DNA of 22,853 bases from DATKMG01 sp035541995 (GTDB taxonomy: Bacteria; Acidobacteriota; Terriglobia; Versatilivoradales; Versatilivoraceae), in NCBI GenBank assembly GCA_035541995.1, contig DATKMG010000826.1:1-22853 (forward strand), written 5' to 3'. A program made the translations under genes and the position numbers. Shown piece after piece: positions 1-7,742 of this stretch. Below the pieces are notes generated by a model. That model saw nothing but the letters and a program-made list of their open reading frames with translations. It had not been told where the DNA came from and did not search any database. Position 1 is the first letter of the stretch, and each line of letters starts with the position of its first letter.

Positions 1-165
1 CAGTCGTCCGTCCTGTTCAATCGAGAACCCCTTGAGAGTTCCTTTGGAAAAATCCGCGAAGGATGTCGTAGTCCAAAATTGGGGGCTAACGGCTCTAACC
101 GGCATGGGCAACGTCATCAGAAACCCAAGCAGAAATGTTAAAGGTGTTGATAATTTAGGCTTCAT
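1..165 (-). CDS. Exported protein, N-terminal part only (cut by left edge)
   Basis: Only the first 55 codons lie in the window. Translation on the minus strand begins MKPKLSTPLTFLLGFLMTLP and continues into a segment containing SPQFWTTTSFADFSKGTLKG. The start is a Lys-containing n-region followed by a hydrophobic stretch and a small-residue cleavage zone around VRA, so this is a probable Sec signal peptide. The ATG has a good ribosome binding site (GGAG about six bases upstream). The gene lies 177 bases downstream of the S55-domain gene on the same strand, so the two may be co-transcribed. The phrase 'FSKG.LKG.S...DGRL' recalls the start of secreted beta-propeller proteins next to S55 proteins in Acidobacteriota. 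That is a memory-based inference and the rest of the protein is out of view. Confidence 0.7.
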   Translation of the reverse strand, partial: MKPKLSTPLTFLLGFLMTLPMPVRAVSPQFWTTTSFADFSKGTLKGFSIEQDGRL

Positions 166-342
166 GTAATCTCCATAATGTAGCAGGACTCCCCCTTGAC
201 GAGGCAGCTGCAACCTTCACTGATCAAGTGATTGGATTGTGAGGGGAATTCCGGCCCTGGTTCGTCACCACTATTGCGTGTCGAAGAAACTCCTACCACC
301 TGTTTTCGGCCAGCCGCGAAGAGAGTTCCGGATATGACAAGA

Positions 343-2301
343 TCAATCGACAACCTCAATAATCAACGTCCTCTGACCACTGATGACGAAAGGCGTTGAC
401 GGAAGCTCATATTCGTAGAGATTGGAGGATCTCAGGGTCATCAGTCCACTGCTGGAACTTCGGTCGGAAGTGACCACATTGCTAAACGAAGGAGGCAAAC
501 CGGACAACTCCTCCCCTCGAATGATGACCGAGGGTTCGGCTCGCTGCAGCCGAACATAAACCCTGTCATTCTTGCGGATATTGTTAATGGCTCGAATCAA
601 TTGGTCGAGGTCTCTGGGGATGAAGGTCTGACGCAGAATCCGGTTCTCTGCTGCCATCAGAGTAAATCCGTCGGCCACCGTGATCAGAAGCGTGCCGGTT
701 GGGATGTCGGAAGGGACTTCCAGCGGGATTTTCTCAACATGTTCCTCTCCGTTGGATGCCCGCAGAAAAGCTGACAACGTCAATGTATCCCCTGCTCGAA
801 CCTCACTCCGATTGGACCAGACCCTGTCCAGTATTGCCGTTCGTTTTTCCTCCAGCGACTTGATGTCAACCGTGATCGACTCCACATCGACCTTCTCAAA
901 ACCGCTTCCCAGTAAATACGTCAGGGGCTGAACCACAGCCAGAGAAGCAAAGGCCTGGGAATTGTTGTCGCCAGAGAAGAGATTCTCAATCTTGACGTCC
1001 GGTTGCCCTTTGACACTAATCTTTCCCTGAACCTGCAATGTCGATTCCCCGAGGGCTCTCTCATTGGCCGTGATAGTGTTGAAAATTGTGAAGTTCACGA
1101 GAAGTGGAGTAAGGAACCGGTCGTTAACCACCTCATACTTGTAAGATTCCAGGCGATTCCGGCTCGATTTCAAATTGATGGTCAAGGGAATCAAGTTCGG
1201 CACAGCTCCCACAGTCCCAAATAGACCCTGGGAACGATCCTGAGTGATGGAACCCGCCAGGTCGGCAGGAACGGCAATCTTAAAAGAACTGCTGATATTA
1301 GAGATGAGTGAAATCACTTTCGCACTAGAGAACGGCAGCTGCACCGGTCCGACCGAAAGCCAGGGGTGTCCAAATGCATAGATATTCTTCCCATCGCGAT
1401 AAGTTACGGTGCCAACAGCACTGGCTCCTACCCCCAAGTCTCCCCGGATCAACTGAACAGCAATCGATGAGCCAGGCAGAATGTCGGAACCGTCAGTCAA
1501 TCTGCTCGAGCCACTACCTACCGAGACACCTCCCGACTGCACCATCGTCATGCCCAGCGAACTAAAGGCCTTTTCGAAGTATTGGGCAGCTCTGGCAGAG
1601 AACCCAGACAATAGAATGGGAGTATCGATGTAGCAGAACACCTGCCCACCAAATGGCCGCAGGCCAGGAATTGATCTGGCGGCAGACTCCTCGATCGCAA
1701 ACCTCCTCGAGCCCAAGTTACCAAGGTTGAATGGATCAAAAGAAGGATAAAAAGCCACCGTTCGGTGGGGTGGAATAGAGGAAATGTCAATCTGAATCGG
1801 TTCAGTCCGGACAGGCCCTTCTGACTTGTTGAAGATATCTATCATTTGCTGGATAGGGGTCACCCCAGCGATCGCGTCTTTAGAAAAAGGGAAGGAAAAT
1901 GAAATGGCGCCGACTACCCTTCCGTCAATGTACACGGGACTGCCACTCATGCCTGCCAGAACACCCGTGTTTTCCAAAGGTCCTCCTGACAGCTTTGCCA
2001 AAATGGCGCTCTGACGAGGGGCGACATTATCCAGCACTCCCAAAATCTCCACCTGAAATTCCTCAACCTTGTCACCCTGGAAAACGGTCTTGCCCACCCC
2101 TTTTAAACCCGGTTTAATTTCGCTCAATAGAAAAATGCTGGAATTCTTCTCGGCAGCGAACAGTTGACTTCCAAGTCCCGAGCATCCCATCACCAGAAAC
2201 ACCGCCAGGACGTTTCTTTTGCAGAATATTCCACCGAAGTATGGCCAATACCACCTTGAGTTGCCTTTACTACAAATTCCAATTTCCAATGCAGAAATCA
2301 T
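343..2301 (-). CDS. SpoIVB-type peptidase S55 domain protein, exported
   Basis: A protein of about 652 residues with a hydrophobic export segment (about residues 29-48, ending SQLFAAEKN). The motif GMSGSPVYIDGRVVGA at about residues 117-132 is the serine-nucleophile motif of peptidase family S55 (SpoIVB). A second S55-like block follows at about residues 305-380: AFGHPW with His312, then a segment ending in ITQDRSQGLFGTVG. The C-terminal third is beta-rich and unrecognised. Family members are serine proteases or structural relatives, and this one should act outside the cytoplasm. The Ser motif precedes the His block, the reverse of SpoIVB (see findings). The start chosen is ATG at 2301. A TTG twelve codons upstream has no ribosome binding site, and neither site is strong, so the N-terminus is uncertain. 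The substrate is unknown. Confidence 0.85.
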   Translation of the reverse strand: MISALEIGICSKGNSRWYWPYFGGIFCKRNVLAVFLVMGCSGLGSQLFAAEKNSSIFLLSEIKPGLKGVGKTVFQGDKVEEFQVEILGVLDNVAPRQSAILAKLSGGPLENTGVLAGMSGSPVYIDGRVVGAISFSFPFSKDAIAGVTPIQQMIDIFNKSEGPVRTEPIQIDISSIPPHRTVAFYPSFDPFNLGNLGSRRFAIEESAARSIPGLRPFGGQVFCYIDTPILLSGFSARAAQYFEKAFSSLGMTMVQSGGVSVGSGSSRLTDGSDILPGSSIAVQLIRGDLGVGASAVGTVTYRDGKNIYAFGHPWLSVGPVQLPFSSAKVISLISNISSSFKIAVPADLAGSITQDRSQGLFGTVGAVPNLIPLTINLKSSRNRLESYKYEVVNDRFLTPLLVNFTIFNTITANERALGESTLQVQGKISVKGQPDVKIENLFSGDNNSQAFASLAVVQPLTYLLGSGFEKVDVESITVDIKSLEEKRTAILDRVWSNRSEVRAGDTLTLSAFLRASNGEEHVEKIPLEVPSDIPTGTLLITVADGFTLMAAENRILRQTFIPRDLDQLIRAINNIRKNDRVYVRLQRAEPSVIIRGEELSGLPPSFSNVVTSDRSSSSGLMTLRSSNLYEYELPSTPFVISGQRTLIIEVVD

Positions 2302-2425
2302 CTTGACGCCGCCTGTTGCTTGAGAAACTTGATCCAAGGGACTACTGAAAGTGATCGCTCATTGAGCCGAAATCCATTTGAATCAGGTACAATTATAGCA
2401 GAATAGAATGTCTTGATTTTGAACA

Positions 2426-3049
2426 ATGTGTCGAAATTCGGAGACTCGGCGTAACTTTCCTTGCAGTGCCTTTGTCTTGGCCGGAGGAAAAAGCTCCAGG
2501 ATGGGCCGTGACAAGGCGTTCCTCCTGTTTCAGGGGAAGCCTCTAATCCAGCAAGCTGTAACGCTGGCCAGTCACTTTGCGAAAGATATTCGGATTATCG
2601 GAACTCCGGAAAAATCCGAACTTGGCAAGCTGGGGATTCAAGTAATTTCTGACCTGGTCAGTCCCAACGGGCCAATCAGCGGGATCGTTACAGCTCTCCG
2701 GAGTACCTCCAACTTTTTGAACCTGATCGTGGCCTGTGATATGCCGAGAATCCCCGTTTCTTTTATCGAATTGTTATTTGAAAATGCTGACGGGGCTGAT
2801 GCCGTGTTGTTTAAGTCTAATTCAGGTCAGGTTGAACCCCTTTGCGCCCTTTACACAACGAATTGCCTGCCACTTTTCAATCTCAACTTCCGATTGGAGA
2901 AGTACGGAATCCCTGATTCCCTGAAGGAGTTATGCGTCAATCACATCTCTGAGGAAGACCTTTGGTCAAGAGGCTTGCAGGCCGACATCTTCCGGAGTAT
3001 AAACACCCCGAAGGATTTTGCCGAACTCCTAAATGAGAGTTCAGGTTGA
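2426..3049 (+). CDS. mobA: Molybdenum cofactor guanylyltransferase MobA
   Basis: A 207-residue protein with the MobA nucleotide-binding signature LAGGKSSRMGRDKAFLLFQG near residues 18-37, then NGPISGI and the metal-binding VACDMPRIP. MobA transfers GMP from GTP to molybdopterin to form the guanine dinucleotide cofactor used by DMSO-reductase-family enzymes. The reaction is cytoplasmic. Length fits the family (about 190-210). It is divergent from the S55 gene with only 124 bases between the two starts. The ATG has no clear Shine-Dalgarno sequence. No other molybdenum cofactor gene is visible nearby, so it stands alone. A related nucleotidyltransferase such as MocA (CTP) is less likely, because the LAGGxSxRMGxDK form is typical of MobA. 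Confidence 0.9.
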   Translation: MCRNSETRRNFPCSAFVLAGGKSSRMGRDKAFLLFQGKPLIQQAVTLASHFAKDIRIIGTPEKSELGKLGIQVISDLVSPNGPISGIVTALRSTSNFLNLIVACDMPRIPVSFIELLFENADGADAVLFKSNSGQVEPLCALYTTNCLPLFNLNFRLEKYGIPDSLKELCVNHISEEDLWSRGLQADIFRSINTPKDFAELLNESSG

Positions 3050-3124
3050 ACTGGCCCGTTCCTGAGCCGGCAAAATGATCATCGATAACACTCGACTATC
3101 TTCAGCCTGAGGCCTGTTAGCCGA

Positions 3125-4081
3125 ATGAATATCATCACTCGAATTATTGCCACCTTGCGATATCCGGAGTCGACCTTAGGGAAAACTCTGCATCGTATCT
3201 TGCCCATTCTTCTGTTTGTATTCCTATTGATCACTGGGTTTTCCTGGTTTGCCACTTATTGCATTATATTCCCCGGTCGATTGGGGGAAACCATCGATCC
3301 GAGTAGTTTTCTGGTCCGCAACTATTCTGCGGTTCAATTTGCCCCGGCCGGACAGCCGCCTATGGAAGGTTGGTTCATCCCATCCGTTCATGGTGCGCCT
3401 GTTGTCTTTCTCTGCCATGGTTACAAGTCCAACCGTGCCGAGTTACTAACTCTGGCTTCGACGTTCCAAGAAAACGGTTACCATTTATTTCTCTTCGATT
3501 TTCGTGGACACGGTAACTCCCCCTCGAAACTTTCCACGTTAGGGATTCAAGAGACTCGCGATCTGCTCTCGGCCATCGACACTATTGCGGCTCGGCCAGA
3601 TGTAGATCCCAATCGAGTAGGAGTCTGGGGAGTCTCACTGGGGGCCTTCGTTGCGCTTTCGGCCGCAACTCACTCCAATAAAATTCAGACCCTCGTCGTC
3701 GATTCTCCATTCGAGAGTCCAGAGCAGTTTTTGGAAATGCAAACGTCGGTTGTTCTGGGTGTCGATAACTGGCTGATCCGAAGACTCTCGGTTCTCGGAT
3801 TCCGCCTTCTCAACCTCCCCAATAACCAGAGCGAAGATGCCCTCAAGCTATCTCTGCACAATCTCCAAGGAAAGGACAAGTTGTTCATCACCAGCGAAGA
3901 ACCCAATAACCTGGAGGCCTTCACTCTCAATCTCTTTAACTTGTCCCCTCAACCCAAGGAGCTTTTACGGATGTCGCACTCCAGAACTAGTGTCCTCTAC
4001 GATGTCGACCGGAAAAATTATGACAACACGGTGTTGGAGTTTTTCAAGAGGCATTTGCCCCTCCGCCTCCCGCACCATTAG
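3125..4081 (+). CDS. Alpha/beta hydrolase with N-terminal membrane anchor
   Basis: A 318-residue protein. Residues about 22-48 (ILPILLFVFLLITGF onward) form one transmembrane segment, so the catalytic domain is probably anchored and faces the periplasm. The hydrolase domain shows the oxyanion-type HGYKSNRAE at about residue 100, the nucleophile elbow GVSLGA with Ser171, and a C-terminal His285 in RMSHSRT. The usual acidic residue after strand 7 would be in the ITSEEPNNLEAF region, where Glu appears where Asp is common. The fold resembles the S9/dienelactone-like hydrolases widely annotated as 'alpha/beta fold hydrolase'. The substrate cannot be told. The gene lies 75 bases after mobA on the same strand, with no functional link evident. 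Confidence 0.85.
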   Translation: MNIITRIIATLRYPESTLGKTLHRILPILLFVFLLITGFSWFATYCIIFPGRLGETIDPSSFLVRNYSAVQFAPAGQPPMEGWFIPSVHGAPVVFLCHGYKSNRAELLTLASTFQENGYHLFLFDFRGHGNSPSKLSTLGIQETRDLLSAIDTIAARPDVDPNRVGVWGVSLGAFVALSAATHSNKIQTLVVDSPFESPEQFLEMQTSVVLGVDNWLIRRLSVLGFRLLNLPNNQSEDALKLSLHNLQGKDKLFITSEEPNNLEAFTLNLFNLSPQPKELLRMSHSRTSVLYDVDRKNYDNTVLEFFKRHLPLRLPHH

Positions 4082-4088
4082 CCGGGAA

Positions 4089-4120
4089 TTCTCACCACCA
4101 AGTCACCAAGACACTAAGAG
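4089..4120 (+). repeat. 'CACCAAGACAC'-type dispersed repeat, copy 1
   Basis: The sequence TTCTCACCACCAAGTCACCA followed by AGACACTAAGAG sits just after the hydrolase stop. It shares its first bases with the inverted copy at 4251-4286 and has the same loose ACCAAG/ACACxAAG periodicity. This kind of repeat occurs between genes in many environmental bacteria and is often translated as false peptides such as TTKTQRHKD. No function is established. Confidence 0.6.
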
Positions 4121-4250
4121 GTCAGTGGCTAAACCCTGCCTGTCGGGATTTGTCGGAAATGTGATCATGAGCCGTTAAATCCGGACGGCATATGGGCGAA
4201 ACGATAGGAGGCGCAGATGGGCCGTAGTGAATCTATAATTTTCTTTCAGG

Positions 4251-4286
4251 TTTGTCTTGGTGCCTTTGTGTCTTTGTGGTGAGAAA
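4251..4286 (-). repeat. 'CACCAAGACAC'-type dispersed repeat, copy 2, inverted
   Basis: Read on the minus strand it begins TTTCTCACCACAAAGACACA and continues AAGGCACCAAGACAAA. It is inverted relative to the copy at 4089-4120, and about 130 bases lie between them. The intervening DNA has no ORF or RNA gene that I can recognise. The pair lies between convergent genes (hydrolase on plus, glycosyltransferase on minus). Confidence 0.6.
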
Positions 4287-4368
4287 TGAATGGCAGTGTC
4301 CCTGGTGCTGATTGATTGGGTTCGCCCAAACGATCAGCCGGGTCCTGGTTGTGAAGAGCAAAGACCTG

Positions 4369-6021
4369 TCATTCCTTCCCTTCGTGTCTAAGGCAAGTAA
4401 TTCTTTTCTCATCAAACGAGGATTCACGCACCAAGTTCCAACCATTCAGCAACCTTTGCGCATCCATTTCCTTACGGGCGACCAAAACGATCTCTTTATA
4501 CGGAATGGTCTTCAAGTCCTCCGAGGAGTACACCAGATGAGTCGGACTGTTCAGATAAAAAAGGAGTCCATATTCAACTTCGCGGGACAAGCCGAGAATG
4601 AAAACTGGCCGTCCCGTGTACCCTTCCTGATTCATAATCGTCCCCAATTGTCGGCAGGATTCTGTTCGATCCAAGAGCGGCAGAAGTTGGGTGACAATCA
4701 GCACCACCCCTATCACAATGCCTGCCACATAGATCCCGAACAGGAAGCGGATTTTCTTCCAGGAAAGGGAGATTATGGCCAGAACTCCAACTCCGATTGG
4801 AAGGATGGATAGCTGCGTAACCAGGTGTCGCACATCAAAATGGAGCCTTGGAGCAAAGTACGGCAAAAGCACTCCCAGAAGTAACACTGAGACGGCTTGA
4901 GCCCAGAGCAAACCATAAACCCACCTGTTTTGCTTGTGTCTTGGATCTCCTGATAGGCAGAGTTCAAATTCTCGAGCAATCAGCAAGGCTACAGCTGGAG
5001 CAATGGGAAGTATGTAGCCTGGGAGTTTGGCCCGTGAAAAAGTAAAGAAAATCAAAGGCACTGCCACCCATGATCCAAAGTAGATCTGTCGGCAACGATC
5101 ACGGGTGTACTCCACTACTCTTTCCCGTGCCAGTCGGACCGCCGCCGGAACGAGTTGAAACACCCAGGGAAAGAACCCGGCGAACAACACTCCCAGATAA
5201 AACCAGGCAGGTTGTGAGTGCCTGTAACGATCTGTAGCGAACCGCTCGAGGTTGTGTTGGACGATGAATTCCTGGATGAAAGCGGCACCGTTCGCCCTGT
5301 AACAAAGCCAATACCAGGGGAGACTGATTGCCAGAAAAATGAAGAGACCAGGTACAGAAATGAGCTTCCTTAACACACCTGGCCGGCGAGTAAGTATGAG
5401 GAAGGCAAGGAGGCTTCCCCCGACCAGGATGAGCCCGACAGGGCCCTTGGCGAGAACCGCAATAGCCAGAAACCCGTAAAACAGATAATGCCAGAGACAA
5501 GGATGGCGTCCCACCTTGAGATCTGAGGACAGTCCAGTTTCATTGGAGGGAAACAATATGAAATAAAGCGAAGTCCAGGCCCCGGTTAAAGAGGCTGCCA
5601 GCAGCATGTCCATGGAAGCAGCCCGGGCAAGTGAAAAGTACAGAACAGAAGTCGCCAGTATAAGCCCGGTCAGAACCCCGCCTCTGGGCCCCAACCAGGC
5701 GCGACCGAGCCAGTAGGCCAGCCCGACTCCCAGTGCTGCAGAAACCACGGAGGCAAAACGGGCAGCGCTTTCGTCTACCCCATGCAGCTTATAGGCTAGA
5801 GCGGTAAGCCAGTAATACAGCACCGGCTTCTCGAACCAGGGCTCTCCGCCCAGGTGAGGAGTGACATAATCCCCTGTGACTGCCATTTCACGGGCAACCT
5901 GCGCATAGCGCGGCTCGTCAGGCCCCACAAGGCCAATGGCTCCTAATCGGAAAAAGAACTGGACATAGACCACGAAAACCAGGAGGCAGACATGAAGAAG
6001 TGTTCTTGAAGAGAATCTCAC
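4369..6021 (-). CDS. PMT/ArnT-family (GT39/GT83-like) membrane glycosyltransferase
   Basis: A 550-residue integral membrane protein. After the first membrane helix it carries GLVGPDEPRYAQVAREM, the loop with the catalytic Asp-Glu pair of PMT/ArnT-type GT-C glycosyltransferases, followed by PWFEKPVLYYWLTALAYKLHG. About ten further hydrophobic segments follow and the soluble C-terminal tail is short. Such enzymes use a polyprenyl-phosphate sugar to glycosylate lipid A, proteins or other envelope acceptors on the periplasmic side. The sugar and acceptor are unknown here. The start is GTG at 6021. No strong ribosome binding site precedes it. It lies 47 bases after the zinc-ribbon gene on the same strand and is probably the last gene of the thioredoxin operon. 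Confidence 0.88.
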   Translation of the reverse strand: MRFSSRTLLHVCLLVFVVYVQFFFRLGAIGLVGPDEPRYAQVAREMAVTGDYVTPHLGGEPWFEKPVLYYWLTALAYKLHGVDESAARFASVVSAALGVGLAYWLGRAWLGPRGGVLTGLILATSVLYFSLARAASMDMLLAASLTGAWTSLYFILFPSNETGLSSDLKVGRHPCLWHYLFYGFLAIAVLAKGPVGLILVGGSLLAFLILTRRPGVLRKLISVPGLFIFLAISLPWYWLCYRANGAAFIQEFIVQHNLERFATDRYRHSQPAWFYLGVLFAGFFPWVFQLVPAAVRLARERVVEYTRDRCRQIYFGSWVAVPLIFFTFSRAKLPGYILPIAPAVALLIAREFELCLSGDPRHKQNRWVYGLLWAQAVSVLLLGVLLPYFAPRLHFDVRHLVTQLSILPIGVGVLAIISLSWKKIRFLFGIYVAGIVIGVVLIVTQLLPLLDRTESCRQLGTIMNQEGYTGRPVFILGLSREVEYGLLFYLNSPTHLVYSSEDLKTIPYKEIVLVARKEMDAQRLLNGWNLVRESSFDEKRITCLRHEGKE

Positions 6022-6068
6022 GTCAGAAGCTCTGGAGATGGATTTTTCTAACCGGCTGCGAGGAGGGT

Positions 6069-6248
6069 TTAATAATAATCTGAACAGGACATGTAATATC
6101 CACAGCGAGGACAGATTAGTTTACAGTGGTTCCCCACGAGCTGGAACTCGCATTGAGGGCAGAACATGCTGACGTCTGCGCTGGCCTTTGCGGTCTTTCG
6201 CGGGGGATCTTGAGAGGAGTCCTCCCGATGCTCCTTCTGCATCTGCAT
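6069..6248 (-). CDS. Small zinc-ribbon-like protein
   Basis: A protein of about 59 residues with a charged N-terminus (KEHREDSSQDPPRKTAKAS) and a C-terminal module MFCPQCEFQLVGNHCKLICP then RCGYYMSCSDYY. Two CxxC pairs, plus single Cys residues between and after them, suggest a bound zinc. The ending CSDYY looks like a family signature. I recall similar short proteins in Acidobacteriota but know no function. The start is uncertain: ATG at 6248 is chosen, ATG at 6242 and TTG at 6266 are alternatives, and none has a convincing ribosome binding site. It sits between thioredoxin (about 70 bases upstream) and the glycosyltransferase on one strand, so co-transcription is likely. Confidence 0.7.
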   Translation of the reverse strand: MQMQKEHREDSSQDPPRKTAKASADVSMFCPQCEFQLVGNHCKLICPRCGYYMSCSDYY

Positions 6249-6317
6249 ATGCTTTTCTATTAACAACTTAGAGGTCAGTCCAGACCTTTCCCTCCCCTCG
6301 CGATATAGCGGAGCCCA

Positions 6318-6647
6318 CTATTGAACGTGGGCATTGATCATCCGCTCAAACTCCTTTTTAGGAACGGCGCCGACAACGCGATCTACGATTTCTCCATTCT
6401 GGAAGAGAAGGATCGTGGGGATACTCATGACCCCATAACGAGTTGCAATGGCGGGGTTTTCATCTGTATTCAATTTGCCGATTTTCACTTTCCCAAGGTA
6501 GCCGGTGGCCAATTCCTCGATGATTGGCCCAACCATCCGGCACGGACCACACCACGGCGCCCAGAAATCTACCAGGACCGGCTTATCGGCCTTCAGCGCC
6601 TCCGTGTCAAAATTTGCATCAGTAAATTCCATCAAATTCCCACTCAT
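6318..6647 (-). CDS. trxA: Thioredoxin
   Basis: A 109-residue protein with the full thioredoxin fold: VLVDFWAPWCGPCRMVGPII carries the redox motif WCGPC, and MSIPTILLF supplies the cis-proline loop. It reduces cytoplasmic protein disulfides and is recycled by thioredoxin reductase, which is not in this window. The start at 6647 (MSGNLMEF) is preferred over the in-frame TTG at 6662 because AAGGAAAG lies just before it and the resulting length is standard. A candidate promoter lies at 6729-6756. It is the first gene of a likely minus-strand operon with the zinc-ribbon protein and the glycosyltransferase. Confidence 0.95.
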   Translation of the reverse strand: MSGNLMEFTDANFDTEALKADKPVLVDFWAPWCGPCRMVGPIIEELATGYLGKVKIGKLNTDENPAIATRYGVMSIPTILLFQNGEIVDRVVGAVPKKEFERMINAHVQ

Positions 6648-6662
6648 GTTCTTTCCTTTCAA

Positions 6663-7041
6663 TTGCTCAGGATGATCCGACTCCCTCTGGTAACCCTCCA
6701 GCTCGCTGGGGATACTTATCTCCGCATAATTTTGACCGCAACATCCAATTTGTCAAGGACCTTTTGCCAAACAGGGGTCTGGCGTGTTGACTTGCAGTTC
6801 GGGCAGGCATAGGATCTTTTTCCGGAAGGTCAAGCGGTTGGGCTGATAACGGTACCAGGGCAAAAGGGCCTGAAAAACGTCGAATTATCGATTATCAGGG
6901 CCAACTTGACCGTTAATCAATGGAGGCTTCCTCCAGGATGATTGGCTGAGAATGGTGTGGGGCAGAGTAAGACATGGAATGATTTCCAAAATTGGTATTT
7001 ACACTTCTGCATTTGCGGGCTTGCGCGTACAATAAGGAACC
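6663..7041. other. Divergent intergenic region with stem-loop and possible gene relic
   Basis: These 379 bases separate the thioredoxin operon from hicBA. They hold the minus-strand promoter candidate and a stem-loop at 6916-6942 (TGGAGG-CTT-CCTCCA, extended by AATCA/TGATT, no T tract). Two overlapping minus-strand reading frames around 6720-6870 look like pieces of a small CxxC protein (see findings). Near 7028-7033 a TACAAT could be the hicB -10 element, but no good -35 accompanies it. Confidence 0.4.
6729..6756 (-). promoter_or_regulatory. Candidate sigma-70-type promoter for the thioredoxin operon
   Basis: On the minus strand a perfect -35 box TTGACA (6756-6751) is followed after 16 bases by CAAAAT (6734-6729), which matches four of six -10 positions. 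Transcription would start about 75 bases before the thioredoxin ATG. The match is by eye only. Confidence 0.45.
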
Positions 7042-7269
7042 ATGAAGTCCAAAAAGATCAGAGAATTCAATGTAGTGATTGAACGTGACTCAGAGGGATA
7101 CTACATAGCTTCGGTTCCCGCTTTACCCGGTTGTCATACCCAGGCCAAATCTCTGGACAAGCTGATCGAGCGCATTCAAGAGGCCATCGACTTGTGCCTA
7201 GAAGTCGACCGAACTCCGGTGGAGCCTCTAGAGTTCGTTGGTGTTCAAAAAGTTACCGTAGCCCAATGA
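7042..7269 (+). CDS. hicB: HicB-family antitoxin
   Basis: A 75-residue protein: FNVVIERDSEGYYIASVPAL then PGCHTQAKSLDKLIERIQEA is the compact HicB fold, a degenerate RNase-H-like domain that binds and blocks HicA. No DNA-binding C-terminal domain is present; the protein stops after the core, so autoregulation would need the short N- or C-terminal segments. A ribosome binding site AAGGA lies right before the ATG. The gene precedes the toxin and overlaps it by four bases (ATGA), the arrangement of many hicBA loci. A TACAAT only eight bases before the ATG could give an almost leaderless transcript. Confidence 0.92.
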   Translation: MKSKKIREFNVVIERDSEGYYIASVPALPGCHTQAKSLDKLIERIQEAIDLCLEVDRTPVEPLEFVGVQKVTVAQ

Positions 7270-7490
7270 CAAAGGCGCCTCGTGTCACCGGCAAAAGAGT
7301 AATTGCCGCTCTTCGACAGGCAGGCTTCGATATCATTCGCATCAAAGGCAGTCACCACTTCCTGCAACACACTGATGGCCGCCGCACGGTCATTCCGGTT
7401 CACGCAGGCGAGAGTATTGGCCCTGGCCTGCTAGCCAAAATTCTTCGAGATTGCAAGATGACTATAGAGGTTCTGCAGTCGCTACTGTAG
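7266..7490 (+). CDS. hicA: HicA-family mRNA interferase toxin
   Basis: A 74-residue protein with the HicA double-stranded-RNA-binding-like fold: VTGKRVIAALRQAGFDIIRI then KGSHHFLQHTDGRRTVIPVH. The G-S-H-H segment holds the His that is catalytic in this family, and the C-terminal GLLAKILRDCKMTIEVL helix is typical. HicA cleaves mRNA independently of ribosomes and is neutralised by HicB. The start is the ATG inside the hicB stop (ATGA overlap). A longer frame opening at 7131 is only an upstream extension through hicB. The gene appears intact. Confidence 0.92.
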   Translation: MTKAPRVTGKRVIAALRQAGFDIIRIKGSHHFLQHTDGRRTVIPVHAGESIGPGLLAKILRDCKMTIEVLQSLL

Positions 7491-7557
7491 GTTGTCTTGT
7501 TCACGCATTTCAGGTTCGCCGGGTCGGCAACATGGCGGTACCATCGCCTGAGCTGTC

Positions 7558-7602
7558 GCCTAACGATGGAGTCCAGCCGACCGCTGAAAAGTGCGGCGGC
7601 TG
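7558..7602 (+). repeat. attC-like half site with hairpin
   Basis: GCCTAAC at 7558-7564 matches the integron attC left core RYYYAAC. It is followed by a strong hairpin, CAGCCG-A-CCGC / loop TGAAAAGT / GCGG-CGGCTG (7574-7602), with one unpaired A in the stem, as attC stems have. No matching right core GTTRRRY was found in the next 140 bases, so at best it is a partial or decayed site. Confidence 0.35.
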
Positions 7603-7742
7603 ACCCCCGAGCCTTCCCGAGACGCGCCATCGGCAGAAGGAACCACGAAGTCGACGTGGCCAATCTCCCTGGTAATCCGCCCTCACCGGGCCGTTATCAG
7701 CGAAGATTCGTCGGTTCCCCGGGGCGTTGGAATTAAATAACC

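Noticed and set aside
162..359. Minus-strand 65-residue frame before the exported-protein start
   Set aside because: It lies mostly in the gap between two minus-strand genes, overlaps the end of the S55 gene, and has no motif or start signal.
4233..4445. 70-residue minus-strand frame containing TTKTQRHQD
   Set aside because: This peptide is the translation of the dispersed repeat and overlaps the end of the glycosyltransferase.
4312..4812. 166-residue plus-strand frame
   Set aside because: Antisense to the 3' half of the glycosyltransferase, with no family resemblance.
7131..7265. Extended N-terminus of HicA
   Set aside because: It runs through hicB in another frame; the ATGA junction gives the normal HicA length.
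7400..7736. ORFs on both strands after hicA
   Set aside because: They run through the hairpin and attC-like site and show no protein features.
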